DNA of 42,140 nt. Origin: an uncultured Bacteroides sp. (lineage in GTDB: Bacteria > Bacteroidota > Bacteroidia > Bacteroidales > Bacteroidaceae). Of this stretch, positions 33,901 to 42,140 are shown piece by piece. A model generated the notes under the pieces. That model did no database searches. It was not told the origin of the DNA and saw nothing but the letters and a program-made list of their open reading frames with translations. The stretch lies in the NCBI GenBank assembly GCA_949296415.1, contig CASFQC010000015.1:1-42140 (forward strand), written 5' to 3'. Position 1 is the first letter of the stretch, and each line of letters starts with the position of its first letter. The position numbers were made by a program, and so were the translations under genes.

Positions 33901-34278
33901 TTAAAAAGGAAGGTCATCTTTCACGTCACCGGAAAGGAAGTCGGAACTTACTTCCGGAGTGGGAGGAGGTACCATGGCTCCATCGGCTTGAGGAGCGACG
34001 TTTGATGCACCTACGCGCTCTACTTTCCATGCACGTATGCTGTTGAACCAGCGGTCCTGCCATTGGCGGGCATCAATATCAAAGGACACAATCAGTTCTT
34101 CACCCATTTGGATATTGAATTCCTTTATCTTTTCCTCACCAAATACGTCAAAGCACATTTTACGCGGGTATTGCCCGTGGTCTTCAATGACATATTCTTG
34201 TACTTTCCATTCGTTGCCTGCTTTTGAGACTCCGCCTCTCGGGGGGAGTATGGCGATAATTTTTCCTGTAAAATCCAT
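33901..34278 (-). CDS. DUF3127 protein with SSB-like C-terminal tip
   Basis: A 125-residue cytoplasmic protein of the DUF3127 family. Residues about 1-90 form a compact beta-rich, OB-like unit (GKIIAILPPRGGVSKAGNEW, EYVIEDHGQYPRK, NIQMGEELIVSFDIDARQW, WFNSIRAWKVE). A flexible proline- and glycine-containing stretch follows, and the protein ends in GDVKDDLPF. The acidic residues plus final proline-phenylalanine mirror the SSB C-terminal tip (DDDIPF) that recruits DNA-repair and replication partners. A role in single-stranded DNA metabolism is therefore likely but not proven. It has a consensus promoter of its own. Confidence 0.88.
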   Translation of the reverse strand: MDFTGKIIAILPPRGGVSKAGNEWKVQEYVIEDHGQYPRKMCFDVFGEEKIKEFNIQMGEELIVSFDIDARQWQDRWFNSIRAWKVERVGASNVAPQADGAMVPPPTPEVSSDFLSGDVKDDLPF

Positions 34279-34303
34279 AGTCTTCTATGTTATAATGATG
34301 CGG

Positions 34304-34336
34304 CAAAGTTACAATTCTTTAGAAATATAAGGCAAA
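34304..34336 (-). promoter_or_regulatory. Promoter of the DUF3127 gene
   Basis: On the minus strand TTTG (34336-34333) and TAACTTTG (34311-34304) are separated by 21 nt, a full consensus match. The start would be near 34300, giving a leader of about 22 nt. Confidence 0.8.
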
Positions 34337-34446
34337 TAAAATCTGTTTTTCTTCATTTATTTCTCACGGTTCTCTTCGCGTTTCTGCATAAGTCCTTGTC
34401 GTTGAAAAGAGAATTCTTGTAGTTGGTTTATGTCGTATGAATTTGA

Positions 34447-34454
34447 TACCTTTG
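34447..34454 (+). promoter_or_regulatory. -7 box in front of the transposase remnant
   Basis: TACCTTTG at 34447-34454 fits TAnnTTTG and points toward the truncated transposase ORF 88 nt downstream. It may be the old promoter of the insertion element. Confidence 0.45.
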
Positions 34455-34541
34455 CCCGTAAATATGTACATTTTCTCGTTGTTATGAAGAGCGTAGCGGG
34501 CTACGTGACAAATGGGAACAGGAAAAGACCGGAAAAGCAAC

Positions 34542-34670
34542 ATGAATTACAACGAACATACAGGCAAAAGCAAAGGTTTTCGTGCCTTGACCAGGCTTAG
34601 CCATGAACAGTTTTGTGCACTTCTCCCTTATTTTAAGACTGCGCATGAGGATTATCTGTTTGATTTATGA
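34542..34670 (+). pseudogene. Truncated transposase N-terminus (IS remnant)
   Basis: The frame from ATG 34542 codes 42 residues, with SKGFRALTRLSHEQFCALLPYFK then TAHEDYL before TGA at 34668-34670. The pattern LTxLSxEQFxxLLPxF resembles the N-terminal helix-turn-helix segment of Bacteroides transposases of the IS5/DDE_Tnp_4 kind. The remaining several hundred residues, including the DDE core, are absent: only 3 nt separate its stop from the end of the flavodoxin gene on the other strand. It marks a likely breakpoint where the redox region joined the chromosome. No inverted terminal repeat is evident. The rest of the 34279-34541 gap shows only the two promoters noted. Confidence 0.6.
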
Positions 34671-34673
34671 GAT

Positions 34674-35246
34674 TTACTGTTTTTTCATTACGTCATTGGC
34701 CCAACTCCGGATGGCACTTCGGTTACTTCCGTTCAGTAGTTTGCCGTCCTGCCATTTCAATTCGGGATATGTTGTCCGCAATTCTTTCACGCTGTTGCTT
34801 ATCCCGCTACCGCCGGAGGTGGCAAACGGCACGAGTGTTTTGCCTTTCAGGTCATGGCTCTCGATGAAGGCGTTTATTGTGCGCGGAGCCTGGTCCCACC
34901 AGATGGGATAGCCGATGAAGATGACATCGTAGGCGGCGATATCCGTTTTTATCTCTTTAAGTGCCGGACGTGCCTGCGGATTGTTCATCTCCACCGAGCT
35001 GCGCGACTGCCTGTTGTTCCAGTCAAGGTCATCGGAAGTATAGGCCTGCTGCGGGACAATTTCACACAGCGTACCTCCTGTAACATCCGCAATCATCCGG
35101 GCTGCCTTGGCTGTTGTGCCGGTGGCTGAGAAATATACGACCAATGGTTTGTTGCCTGTTTGCATATTCTTTTCTCCTTTGCTTTGGGCACAGGCGGCAA
35201 AGCTCATGGTCATTACCGCCGCCAATGTCAACATAATCTTGTTCAT
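34674..35246 (-). CDS. Exported flavodoxin-like lipoprotein
   Basis: A 190-residue protein with a signal peptide and lipobox SFAAC (C19), followed by a flavodoxin domain (about 33-190). The FMN phosphate loop VVYFSATGTTAKAA is intact, and the second and third loops are represented by IFIGYPIWWDQAPRTI and FATSGGSG. Flavodoxins normally act in the cytoplasm, so an exported lipidated version implies an extracytoplasmic FMN electron carrier or a quinone-type reductase. It is the second gene of an operon with the CMD protein (20-nt gap), whose promoter carries the putative AraC operator. Confidence 0.9.
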   Translation of the reverse strand: MNKIMLTLAAVMTMSFAACAQSKGEKNMQTGNKPLVVYFSATGTTAKAARMIADVTGGTLCEIVPQQAYTSDDLDWNNRQSRSSVEMNNPQARPALKEIKTDIAAYDVIFIGYPIWWDQAPRTINAFIESHDLKGKTLVPFATSGGSGISNSVKELRTTYPELKWQDGKLLNGSNRSAIRSWANDVMKKQ

Positions 35247-35266
35247 GATTCAACTTTTATAATATA

Positions 35267-36415
35267 TCATTTGATTTTCAGTCCCGGTATCAGCGGCTTC
35301 ACATCCACCAGTTCCAGTTCCTTCACCATCGCGAGGGTGCCTTGCTTGTATTTCTGGAAGTGCGGCGTTTTCAGATGGCTCTCGTAGGCGGCACGGTCGG
35401 CGTAGATTTCGAGGATGGTTACCTTGTGCGGCGCGTCCTTCTCAGCGGTGGCATAGAGCGTCAGCACGCCCGGTTCCAACCGCATGGAGGCTTCGATTTC
35501 CTCTTTCAGATAGGCGTTGTAGGCATCCAACTGTGCCGGGTCGACCGTGATTTTCGACAGGCGTACCAGGTTATCCTTTGCCGGGGCGGGCTTGGTGTAC
35601 TCCTCCTTGATGATGCGCAACGCCTTGATGGCGGCAGGGAAACCGATGTAAGGCAGGCACTGGATGACGGCGGCGGCCAATGTCTCGGGTGAGTTGCCCA
35701 CGTGGATGTTGCCGTGATAGTGCGAGTGGAGTTGGCTCTCGGCTTCCAGCGTGGCAAGCGCACAATATCCGAGCAGTTCGCGTGTCTGCAAGTCGAGCGC
35801 GCCGCGGCTGTATATCTCGCCGAAGAAATAGTCCGTGAGGAACTGCTCCACATCCTTGCCCATATCGCCGGGCAATCCGTTCATCACCGAAGCGATGCCG
35901 CCGGGATAGAGCTTGTCCTGAATGGCCTTGCCCGTCTCGTGGCGGGTTTCTTCCGTTACTGTGCCTTGCTTTTCCAACGGCAGGGAGATGCCCCGCTCCT
36001 TGAACACCTCGTTCACCGTGGCCACGGCATTCAGCATCTTGGGGAAGCCGATGAACGGGGCGGTGAGGTACATCACCTCGCGCAGTTCTTCGGGCGTAAC
36101 GCCTACGTTGAGTGCCGCACCTGTGTGGGCTTTCAGTTGCGGAAGGGTCTGCATCGTGGCAAGGGTGATGCAGGTAATCATCTCGCGCTGCTTCAAGCTC
36201 AGGTCGCCCGTCCGGAACACCTTGCCGAAGATGAACTTCTGCAAGATGTCCATCATCTCCGGGTCGGTACCTTGTCCGGTCAGGGCTTCGCCGCCGAAGA
36301 GGGTGCGGTAGTTCTGCTTGCATACTTCGATTCTATCCATATCCTTTGTTGTCTGTGCCGTCGCGGACAGGCTGCCTGCCAGCACGAGGGCGATAATTGC
36401 TAATACTTTTTTCAT
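35267..36415 (-). CDS. Exported tandem carboxymuconolactone-decarboxylase/ABM fusion protein
   Basis: A 382-residue exported protein. ATG 36415 (MKKVLAIIALVLAGSLSATAQ) gives a clean signal peptide; the longer frame adds five residues. Two CMD (AhpD-like) domains follow: about 70-130 (REMITCITLATMQTLPQLKA, APFIGFPKMLNA) and about 190-260 (RELLGYCALATLEAE, QCLPYIGFPAAIKAL). A C-terminal antibiotic-biosynthesis-monooxygenase/quinol-monooxygenase domain (about 285-370, with LEPGVLTLYATAEKD and ILEIYADRAAYESHLKTPHFQKY) completes it. The CxxC peroxidatic pair of AhpD is not present. The substrate is unknown; a role against quinones or other electrophiles fits the domains. It leads the operon that includes the exported flavodoxin. 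Confidence 0.9.
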   Translation of the reverse strand: MKKVLAIIALVLAGSLSATAQTTKDMDRIEVCKQNYRTLFGGEALTGQGTDPEMMDILQKFIFGKVFRTGDLSLKQREMITCITLATMQTLPQLKAHTGAALNVGVTPEELREVMYLTAPFIGFPKMLNAVATVNEVFKERGISLPLEKQGTVTEETRHETGKAIQDKLYPGGIASVMNGLPGDMGKDVEQFLTDYFFGEIYSRGALDLQTRELLGYCALATLEAESQLHSHYHGNIHVGNSPETLAAAVIQCLPYIGFPAAIKALRIIKEEYTKPAPAKDNLVRLSKITVDPAQLDAYNAYLKEEIEASMRLEPGVLTLYATAEKDAPHKVTILEIYADRAAYESHLKTPHFQKYKQGTLAMVKELELVDVKPLIPGLKIK

Positions 36416-36429
36416 CTTCAATACGTTCA

Positions 36430-36506
36430 TTTATCTGATGCAAAGGTATGAACTTCGTCTCTCAACCCTGTAACCATAAACGGGTAATGCATACCATTTT
36501 TACAGA
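36430..36506 (-). promoter_or_regulatory. Promoter and putative AraC operator of the CMD-flavodoxin operon
   Basis: Minus-strand TACCTTTG (36448-36441) is the -7 box. No -33 box is present. Instead, plus-strand TGTAACCATAA (36469-36479) and TACCATTTT (36492-36500) form an ACCAT direct repeat with starts at 36473 and 36493, 20 bp apart. The block, including the downstream tttatctgatgcaaa leader, recurs at 40567-40643 upstream of the second operon. Direct repeats at two helical turns replacing the -33 box are typical of AraC-family activation. Confidence 0.65.
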
Positions 36507-36587
36507 ATGTTATTTCATTCAGCTTTCCCGCTTGGTTAAATCTTGACGGAATGATAAGTCAAACTCCTATTAGTTCGGTTGACAGAC

Positions 36588-36854
36588 TCACAACCCAATG
36601 CTTTCCCCGTCCTCGGGAATAATCAGCCGGTTCATGTCGATGCCGTGGTGCAGGGCTTCGTTGCGCAAGATGGCACGGATGGTCTGGCAGTGGTCTACCG
36701 CATCCATGTGTACGGCGATGAAGCGGGTTTGCGCCGGGGATTCATCAATAATCTGCATGGTCTCTGTCTCGTTTGGGATGATAGGTCCGTCGGTCTTCGA
36801 CATGGGAGGCAATATGGCACCGCCGCTGTTTACGACCATGTAATCGGGAGGATG
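36588..36854 (-). pseudogene. 3' fragment of an MBL-fold metallo-hydrolase
   Basis: The minus-strand frame codes YMVVNSGGAILPPMS, then TQFRFIAVHMDAVDHCQT-like text (actual TRFIAVHMDAVDHCQTIR) and a final GIDMNRLIIPEDGESI. The pattern D-x-x-V-V-N-S-G-G-A followed by VHMDAVDHC and PEDGE is the C-terminal end of a beta-lactamase-fold hydrolase. The zinc-binding HxHxDH domain, which should precede it, is missing. The in-frame sequence continues a few codons past the apparent ATG (HPPDY), supporting truncation rather than a true start. It is about 83 residues against about 250 for the family. Confidence 0.6.
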
Positions 36855-36905
36855 AAAAAAATGGGAATATATACCATTTAGATAAGAGCTTTTGCACTCG
36901 ATACA

Positions 36906-37451
36906 TCAAACGCCGGACTTACTCCATTTTTCTCTCGTCAATCGGCTGATGTGTTCCGTGCGGACATCACGGGTCAAAGGACAATATACATCTTTATTAG
37001 TCCGGTAATACCTAAATCCGCATTTCTCCTGTGCTCGCTTGGACTTCTCGTTGCCGTCAAAATAACCGCACCATAAGCATTTCAGCATTAAATCCTCAAA
37101 TCCGTAACGGATTATTTCCTTCATGGCTTCCGGTATCAAGCCCTTCCCCCAATACGGGACACCTATCCAATACGATATTTCTCCTTCATCTTCGTCTATT
37201 GGGAAGTTGCTCCGACTTCCTGTCAGCAGCCCGATGCAACCTATGGTGGTATCATCACCTTTCAGCGTTACGGCAAAAACTCCTTCCTGCGAAAAAACAT
37301 TCCGAATGACTTCCCGGCTTTCTTCCACAGACTGATGTGCCGGCCAACCCGCAATCGGACCAATCCGTTCGTCTTTCGCATAATAAAACAAACTCTCCGC
37401 GTCTGCCACTTTCCACGGACGCAAAACCAATCTTTCTGTTGTCAATACCAT
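36906..37451 (-). CDS. GNAT-family acetyltransferase (RimJ/RimL type)
   Basis: A 181-residue cytoplasmic N-acetyltransferase. The N-terminal TTERLVLRPWKVADAESLF is the RimJ/RimL opening, and the acetyl-CoA loop reads GVPYWGKGLIPEAMKEIIRYGF, close to the Q/RxxGxG/A consensus. ENEKSKRAQEKCGFRY-like text (actual NEKSKRAQEKCGFRY) closes the core. The substrate cannot be assigned; such enzymes acetylate ribosomal protein N-termini, amino acids or antibiotics. It begins 67 nt upstream of, and divergent from, the AraC regulator. A minus-strand -7 box TAACTTTG lies at 37504-37497. Confidence 0.88.
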   Translation of the reverse strand: MVLTTERLVLRPWKVADAESLFYYAKDERIGPIAGWPAHQSVEESREVIRNVFSQEGVFAVTLKGDDTTIGCIGLLTGSRSNFPIDEDEGEISYWIGVPYWGKGLIPEAMKEIIRYGFEDLMLKCLWCGYFDGNEKSKRAQEKCGFRYYRTNKDVYCPLTRDVRTEHISRLTREKWSKSGV

Positions 37452-37496
37452 TGTCGTAAAATTTAATAGGGTAAAACAATTTTCATATTTCGGCTA

Positions 37497-37504
37497 CAAA
37501 GTTA
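37497..37504 (-). promoter_or_regulatory. -7 box of the acetyltransferase gene
   Basis: Plus-strand CAAAGTTA reads TAACTTTG on the minus strand. It points at the acetyltransferase ATG at 37451, with a leader of about 40 nt. It lies in the short divergent gap with the AraC gene, whose own promoter is not obvious. Confidence 0.5.
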
Positions 37505-37518
37505 GGGCTTCCACGGAT

Positions 37519-38460
37519 ATGGAGAGGGATGAGAATTTAAGTAGAATCGGTATTTTTGAAAACACCCTGTCAATTTATCCTGAGTTATTGCTACCTTTAC
37601 CGGCAAAAACAGAAACAATGGTTCAAGATTTGATGCTTCCCGAATGTGCGAAAGCTGTTGTCGGGAAAAGTAGTTTGAGGATGGACAAGGGTTTCCCGCT
37701 GAAGCTGCCTTACCTGTCCGTGTTCATTTGCCTGGGCGGGCAAGCATCCGTCCAAGTCAATTTCGAGGAATACGTTTTCCATCCATACGACATACTGGTT
37801 CTGTCCGAAGATTCCTTGACTGTGTTCTCAACGGCTTCGGAAGATTTTCATACCTTCTTTTTCTTGGCGGATAAAGAATTAGCCTCGGAGATAGCCTATA
37901 AGTTGCCGAACAGCCTGTTCTCGTATTTGTGGAAATCACCGCTTTGCAGACTGGAAGAATCGGAGAAGCCCGTGTTGCAGGCGTGGATGGAACTTGCCTT
38001 GTTCACATTCAATCACTGCGAGGCTTACAAAGATATCATCATGGCCAATCATTTGCAAAGCTTCTTCCTTCGGATGGCTGAAAGAACCACTGTTGCACGT
38101 TCAGAAGAAATTGTCCGGCTGAAATATCGCCGTAAGGAAATGCTGTGCTGGAATTTCTGGGACTTGATTGGAAAGCATTGCAAGCAGTATCGTCAAGTGG
38201 CTTTCTATGCGCAGAAGCTCTGCATAACGCCTTTCTACCTATCGCAAATCACCAAACATTTCTTCAATGAATCGCCCAAAGGATTGATTGAAAGGCAGGT
38301 CATTTTGGAAATGAAAGCGATGCTCCTCCATTCCGACATCTCCGTCAAAGAAATGGCCGTACGGCTGAACTTTGATGATGCGTCTTATATGTGCCGGTTC
38401 TTCAAACGACACACAGGAATTTCATTGATTGAATACAGAAGCTTAGGAAGCAGGCGATGA
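37519..38460 (+). CDS. AraC-family transcriptional regulator
   Basis: A 313-residue regulator. An N-terminal cupin-like ligand domain (about 40-150, with LKLPYLSVFICLGGQASVQV and YDILVLSEDSL) is followed by helices and a C-terminal double helix-turn-helix (about 215-313: YAQKLCITPFYLSQITKHFF, ISVKEMAVRLNFDDASYMCRFFKRHTGIS, ending IEYRSLGSRR). The protein is full length. It sits between two minus-strand operons that share a promoter block with an AraC-type direct repeat. It is therefore the best candidate for their activator, though that link is inference. A second AraC C-terminus follows in the same frame after its TGA. Confidence 0.93.
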   Translation: MERDENLSRIGIFENTLSIYPELLLPLPAKTETMVQDLMLPECAKAVVGKSSLRMDKGFPLKLPYLSVFICLGGQASVQVNFEEYVFHPYDILVLSEDSLTVFSTASEDFHTFFFLADKELASEIAYKLPNSLFSYLWKSPLCRLEESEKPVLQAWMELALFTFNHCEAYKDIIMANHLQSFFLRMAERTTVARSEEIVRLKYRRKEMLCWNFWDLIGKHCKQYRQVAFYAQKLCITPFYLSQITKHFFNESPKGLIERQVILEMKAMLLHSDISVKEMAVRLNFDDASYMCRFFKRHTGISLIEYRSLGSRR

Positions 38461-38463
38461 ACC

Positions 38464-38760
38464 TTGGCAACCGACAAGTTCTTCGTCTATCGCCTGTTGT
38501 ATTGTTATCAGACCGATACGCCGCCCTATCTGAATACATCGGTAATGGCGCAGTTCGGCGTGTCTGCCACCCATCTGTTGAAGCAACGTCTGCTGGAAGA
38601 ACTGAAAAACGAACTGCTGTTCAACAACCGCACGGTCAGCCAGTTGTCGGACGACTTCCACTTCTCCGACCCCAGCCACATGATGCGATTCTTCAAACAG
38701 CAGACGGGGAAGACATTCACGCAGTATTTACAAGATTACCAGAACGGGATATATGAATAG
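38464..38760 (+). pseudogene. AraC-family C-terminal fragment
   Basis: This frame codes a helix-turn-helix region: DTPPYLNTSVMAQFGVSATHL, then ELKNELLFNNRTVSQLSDDF and HFSDPSHMMRFFKQQTGKTF, ending QYLQDYQNGIYE. Only about the last 95 residues of an AraC protein remain; the sensing domain and an ATG are missing (first possible start TTG 38464). It is exactly in frame with the intact AraC gene upstream, separated by TGA plus one codon. It is most simply the tail of a decayed paralogue. Readthrough giving a double-DNA-binding protein is a remote alternative. Confidence 0.7.
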
Positions 38761-38775
38761 GGTTTTTCCGGAAGG

Positions 38776-40334
<1,559 letters not shown>

Positions 40335-40336
40335 TG

Positions 40337-40552
40337 TTATCTTGTTTTAATGTCGTTTGCAATCGGGTCATCCTCTGCCGTGCCGGACAGTCCTTTCAGT
40401 ATCTCCACCTCGTTGGGTTCGAGGGGGACGGACGCTTCGCCGACGAGGAAACAGCGCAAAAGCTGCCGCGGCGTCATGTTGTGTCGGCCGGCGATGAAAC
40501 ACACCGCCTCGTCCGCGCACAGTTCTTCGGGGAAATCAGTAATCTGCTCCAT
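40337..40552 (-). CDS. 71-aa conserved-looking small protein
   Basis: A 71-residue cytoplasmic protein starting MEQITDFPEELCADEAVCFI and containing RHNMTPRQLLRCFLVGE and EPNEVEILKGL. No domain is recognised, but helix-rich character and tight linkage (2 nt before the flavin reductase) show it is a real gene. It opens the operon and is preceded by the promoter block shared with the CMD operon. Two or three cysteines (C12, C18, C34) could be redox- or metal-active. Confidence 0.75.
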   Translation of the reverse strand: MEQITDFPEELCADEAVCFIAGRHNMTPRQLLRCFLVGEASVPLEPNEVEILKGLSGTAEDDPIANDIKTR

Positions 40553-40566
40553 TGTCTTTCCTTGTT

Positions 40567-40643
40567 TTTATCCGATGCAAAATTACACCGAATCGGCGGG
40601 GAATCTTGTAACCATAAGTGGGCAAACCGTACCATTTTCACGG
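40567..40643 (-). promoter_or_regulatory. Promoter and putative AraC operator of the flavin/aldo-keto reductase operon
   Basis: Minus-strand TAATTTTG (40585-40578) is the -7 box, with no -33 box. Plus-strand TGTAACCATAA (40607-40617) and TACCATTTT (40630-40638) repeat the CMD-operon operator, with ACCAT at 40611 and 40631 (20 bp). The leader word tttatccgatgcaaa also matches. The operator-to--7 distance is 22 bp here and 21 bp there. From 40644 to 40793 no gene is seen; an unexplained short hairpin cctgcaa/ttgcagg lies at 40709-40724. Confidence 0.65.
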
Positions 40644-40793
40644 AATTGAGGGGCGGAAGCTGCGGCGGGGGGCAGAGAAAGATGTGGTATATATCAGTTG
40701 TGGCACACCCTGCAAGATTGCAGGATAAGTACGGTTGATTGGGTAGACGGCGGTTATCGGGGGCGGATTGATACTGTCGACTGAATATGCACC

Positions 40794-41444
40794 TTAGCAG
40801 AAGAGAACGGACAAGGCTTCTACGGATGGAACAATGTAATCCGCTCCGGCAGAAATCAGTTCTTCGCGTGAGCCATAACCATAAAGCACGCCAATGCATT
40901 CCATGCCGACTTCGTGCGCTCCGGCGACATCAAACTTCCGGTCGCCTATCATGACGGCTTTCTCTTTTTCGGGAATGCCTGTCTGGGCGAGAAGATATTG
41001 CATTACTTCTGTCTTCCGCGTTCTTGTGTGGTCGAGCGAAGCCCCTTCAATTCGCTCAAAATAACAGGAAAGATTGAAATAGTCCAATATTTTCTTGGCA
41101 AACGGGGTCGGCTTCGAGGTCGCGACATATAGCTTGCGTCCAGCCTCCTGCAAGTGTTTGAGAAGTTCGGGAATGCCCGGATAGACCCTGTTTTCGCACC
41201 AACCTTTTTCCGCGAAGTATTCACGGTAATAGTTGACGGCTTCTTTCGCCTGTTCTTCGGAGAAATGATACGTCTCCCGGAAAGAGTCGACTAACGGAGG
41301 ACCGATAAAAGGAGCTAATCGGCCGAGGTCATTTTCAATAATGCCGTAATGCTTCAAGGCATGTTGCATCGAGCGGGTGATGCCGATGAACGGGTCAGTC
41401 AGTGTTCCGTCCAAGTCGAATAACAGATAGGTTTTATCTTTCAT
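40794..41444 (-). CDS. HAD-family phosphatase (phosphoglycolate-phosphatase type)
   Basis: A 216-residue cytoplasmic hydrolase. Motif I is FDLDGTLTD with nucleophile D10 and D12; motif II/III is ATSKPTPFAKK; motif IV is MIGDRKFDVAGA. A helical cap (about 15-80) follows motif I, as in Gph/PGP. It dephosphorylates small phosphometabolites; the exact substrate cannot be set. It has its own promoter and faces the DUF2867 gene divergently. Confidence 0.92.
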   Translation of the reverse strand: MKDKTYLLFDLDGTLTDPFIGITRSMQHALKHYGIIENDLGRLAPFIGPPLVDSFRETYHFSEEQAKEAVNYYREYFAEKGWCENRVYPGIPELLKHLQEAGRKLYVATSKPTPFAKKILDYFNLSCYFERIEGASLDHTRTRKTEVMQYLLAQTGIPEKEKAVMIGDRKFDVAGAHEVGMECIGVLYGYGSREELISAGADYIVPSVEALSVLFC

Positions 41445-41464
41445 ACATCTATGAGTTCCTGTTT

Positions 41465-41504
41465 TATCTTTGCGAAGATAATGAAAATCAGGGAGCGGGG
41501 CAAT
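41465..41504 (-). promoter_or_regulatory. Promoter of the HAD gene overlapping a near-palindromic -7 pair
   Basis: Minus-strand TATCTTCG (41480-41473), one base off TAnnTTTG, has ATTG (41504-41501) 20 nt upstream and would start about 25 nt before the HAD ATG. Its mirror TATCTTTG (41465-41472) lies on the plus strand, so 41465-41480 is a near-perfect 16-bp inverted repeat. A second plus-strand TATCTTTG is at 41526-41533 and could drive DUF2867. The rest of 41445-41683 shows nothing else. Confidence 0.45.
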
Positions 41505-41683
41505 GGGAATGGGAAAGAAAAACGTTATCTTTGTATCGGTGAAAATACGAAAAAGGTCTAAGTGATTGAAAATGAGTTTTAGTTACCAACTCATGTTAGC
41601 AATAGGTTACGAATTAGTTAGTTATCTACTGTTTTATTCTTCTATGCGTTGCGTAACCTTCAAACTTCGCAAAGAAAAATGCT

Positions 41684-42079
41684 ATGGCTCAACTTACTGA
41701 CAAATATCGTCCTGCGAATTACGAAGATTGTTTCCGTCAGACATTAATCGGGAAAGAACGGATGAAGCCCAGAGATTTGTTTGACCTAATATTTGTTCAT
41801 TACCCGAAACCGGCACTCTGTCTGTTAAGATTCAGAGACTGGTTGGTGAAACCCTTAGGCCTTAAAACGGGTGGGGGATTTGCGGATATGATACTTGAAG
41901 AAAATGAAACAGAACTGGTTATAGGAAAGCAAGACAAGCATCTTGACTTTTATGTGGTATTGGCATGCGAACTTCCGTCCGGCAACAAACAAACCATCAG
42001 TGTTTCTACATTGGTCAAGTATAATAACGGATTAGGTAAAATGGGACATTCAGTAAATAGCATAAAATTAGCCAACTAA
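41684..42079 (+). CDS. DUF2867 family protein
   Basis: A 131-residue soluble protein of the DUF2867 family. The opening ANYEDCFRQTL, then RMKPRDLFDLIFVHYPK, LLRFRDWLVKPLGLKTGGGF and the strand pair ETELVIGKQDKHLDFYVVL match its pattern. No enzyme function is established; the fold is related to START-like domains in some predictions. Start ATG 41684 (MAQLTDKY) follows an A-rich stretch. The last codons overlap the left arm of its terminator. Confidence 0.8.
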   Translation: MAQLTDKYRPANYEDCFRQTLIGKERMKPRDLFDLIFVHYPKPALCLLRFRDWLVKPLGLKTGGGFADMILEENETELVIGKQDKHLDFYVVLACELPSGNKQTISVSTLVKYNNGLGKMGHSVNSIKLAN

Positions 42080-42116
42080 TTCATACACAAAGTATTGCGA
42101 ATTAGTTGGCTTTTTT
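42070..42116 (+). terminator. Intrinsic terminator of the DUF2867 gene
   Basis: agccaactaatt (42070-42081) pairs perfectly with aattagttggct (42100-42111), followed by TTTTTT. The left arm includes the stop codon region of DUF2867. The last 24 nt of the window contain nothing further that I can support. Confidence 0.88.
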
Positions 42117-42140
42117 GTATCTTTAGGTATTCCCCCGCAA

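Noticed and set aside
40709-40724. Hairpin cctgcaa/ttgcagg as terminator
   Set aside because: There is no T-run on either side, and it lies in a gap where neither neighbour ends pointing cleanly at it. It is about 70 nt from the HAD stop and could only serve that gene weakly.

Overview
The window looks like chromosomal DNA of a gut Bacteroidales, close to Bacteroides/Phocaeicola. Direct signs are the repeated promoter signature TAnnTTTG (often with a TTTG-like box 19-21 nt upstream), weak Shine-Dalgarno signals at most starts, many lipoproteins, and family markers: a BtuB plus BtuG-like surface propeller under a cobalamin riboswitch, a sigma factor/dual-membrane anti-sigma pair, DUF4250, DUF3127 and a large MG2-domain surface protein. 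No rRNA, tRNA, CRISPR array or intact transposon was seen.

Layout. (1) 1-7917: a two-component system behind a long structured leader, then housekeeping genes pheT, yebC, a YigZ/IMPACT protein with an apparently leaderless promoter, and an orphan HpaII-like restriction-endonuclease relative. (2) 8035-13543: a strikingly GC-rich block with a polyprenyl-phosphate-type glycosyltransferase, a DUF2264 lipoprotein, and gmd-fcl (GDP-L-fucose synthesis). (3) 13649-18829: a tight housekeeping operon rlmN-pdxA-sigma54 activator-lptE-TPR-like protein-secG, closed by a clear terminator. (4) 18949-20671: an MFS transporter with an overlapping PqqD-like gene.

(5) 20735-25565, minus strand: a vitamin B12 uptake operon (promoter, cobalamin riboswitch, btuB, BtuG-like lipoprotein, PKD-domain lipoprotein). 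(6) 25685-28507: a 940-residue MG2/plug-like exported protein. An intergenic array of four 22-bp hairpin-forming repeats separates it from the divergent sigma/anti-sigma pair (29012-30902). (7) 31031-33204: a periplasmic binding protein and FecCD permease with no ATPase gene, then DUF4250 and, convergently, DUF3127 with an SSB-like C-terminal tip.

(8) 34542-41444: an accessory redox region that begins at a transposase remnant. It holds two minus-strand operons: exported CMD-CMD-ABM protein + flavodoxin lipoprotein, and a 71-aa protein + flavin reductase + aldo-keto reductase. They share an almost superimposable promoter block containing a direct repeat of ACCAT at 20 bp. An intact AraC regulator, an AraC tail fragment, a GNAT acetyltransferase and a metallo-hydrolase remnant lie between them, and a HAD phosphatase follows. 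I read this as one AraC-controlled regulon and consider it the most interesting undescribed feature here. (9) 41684-42079: a DUF2867 protein and its terminator.
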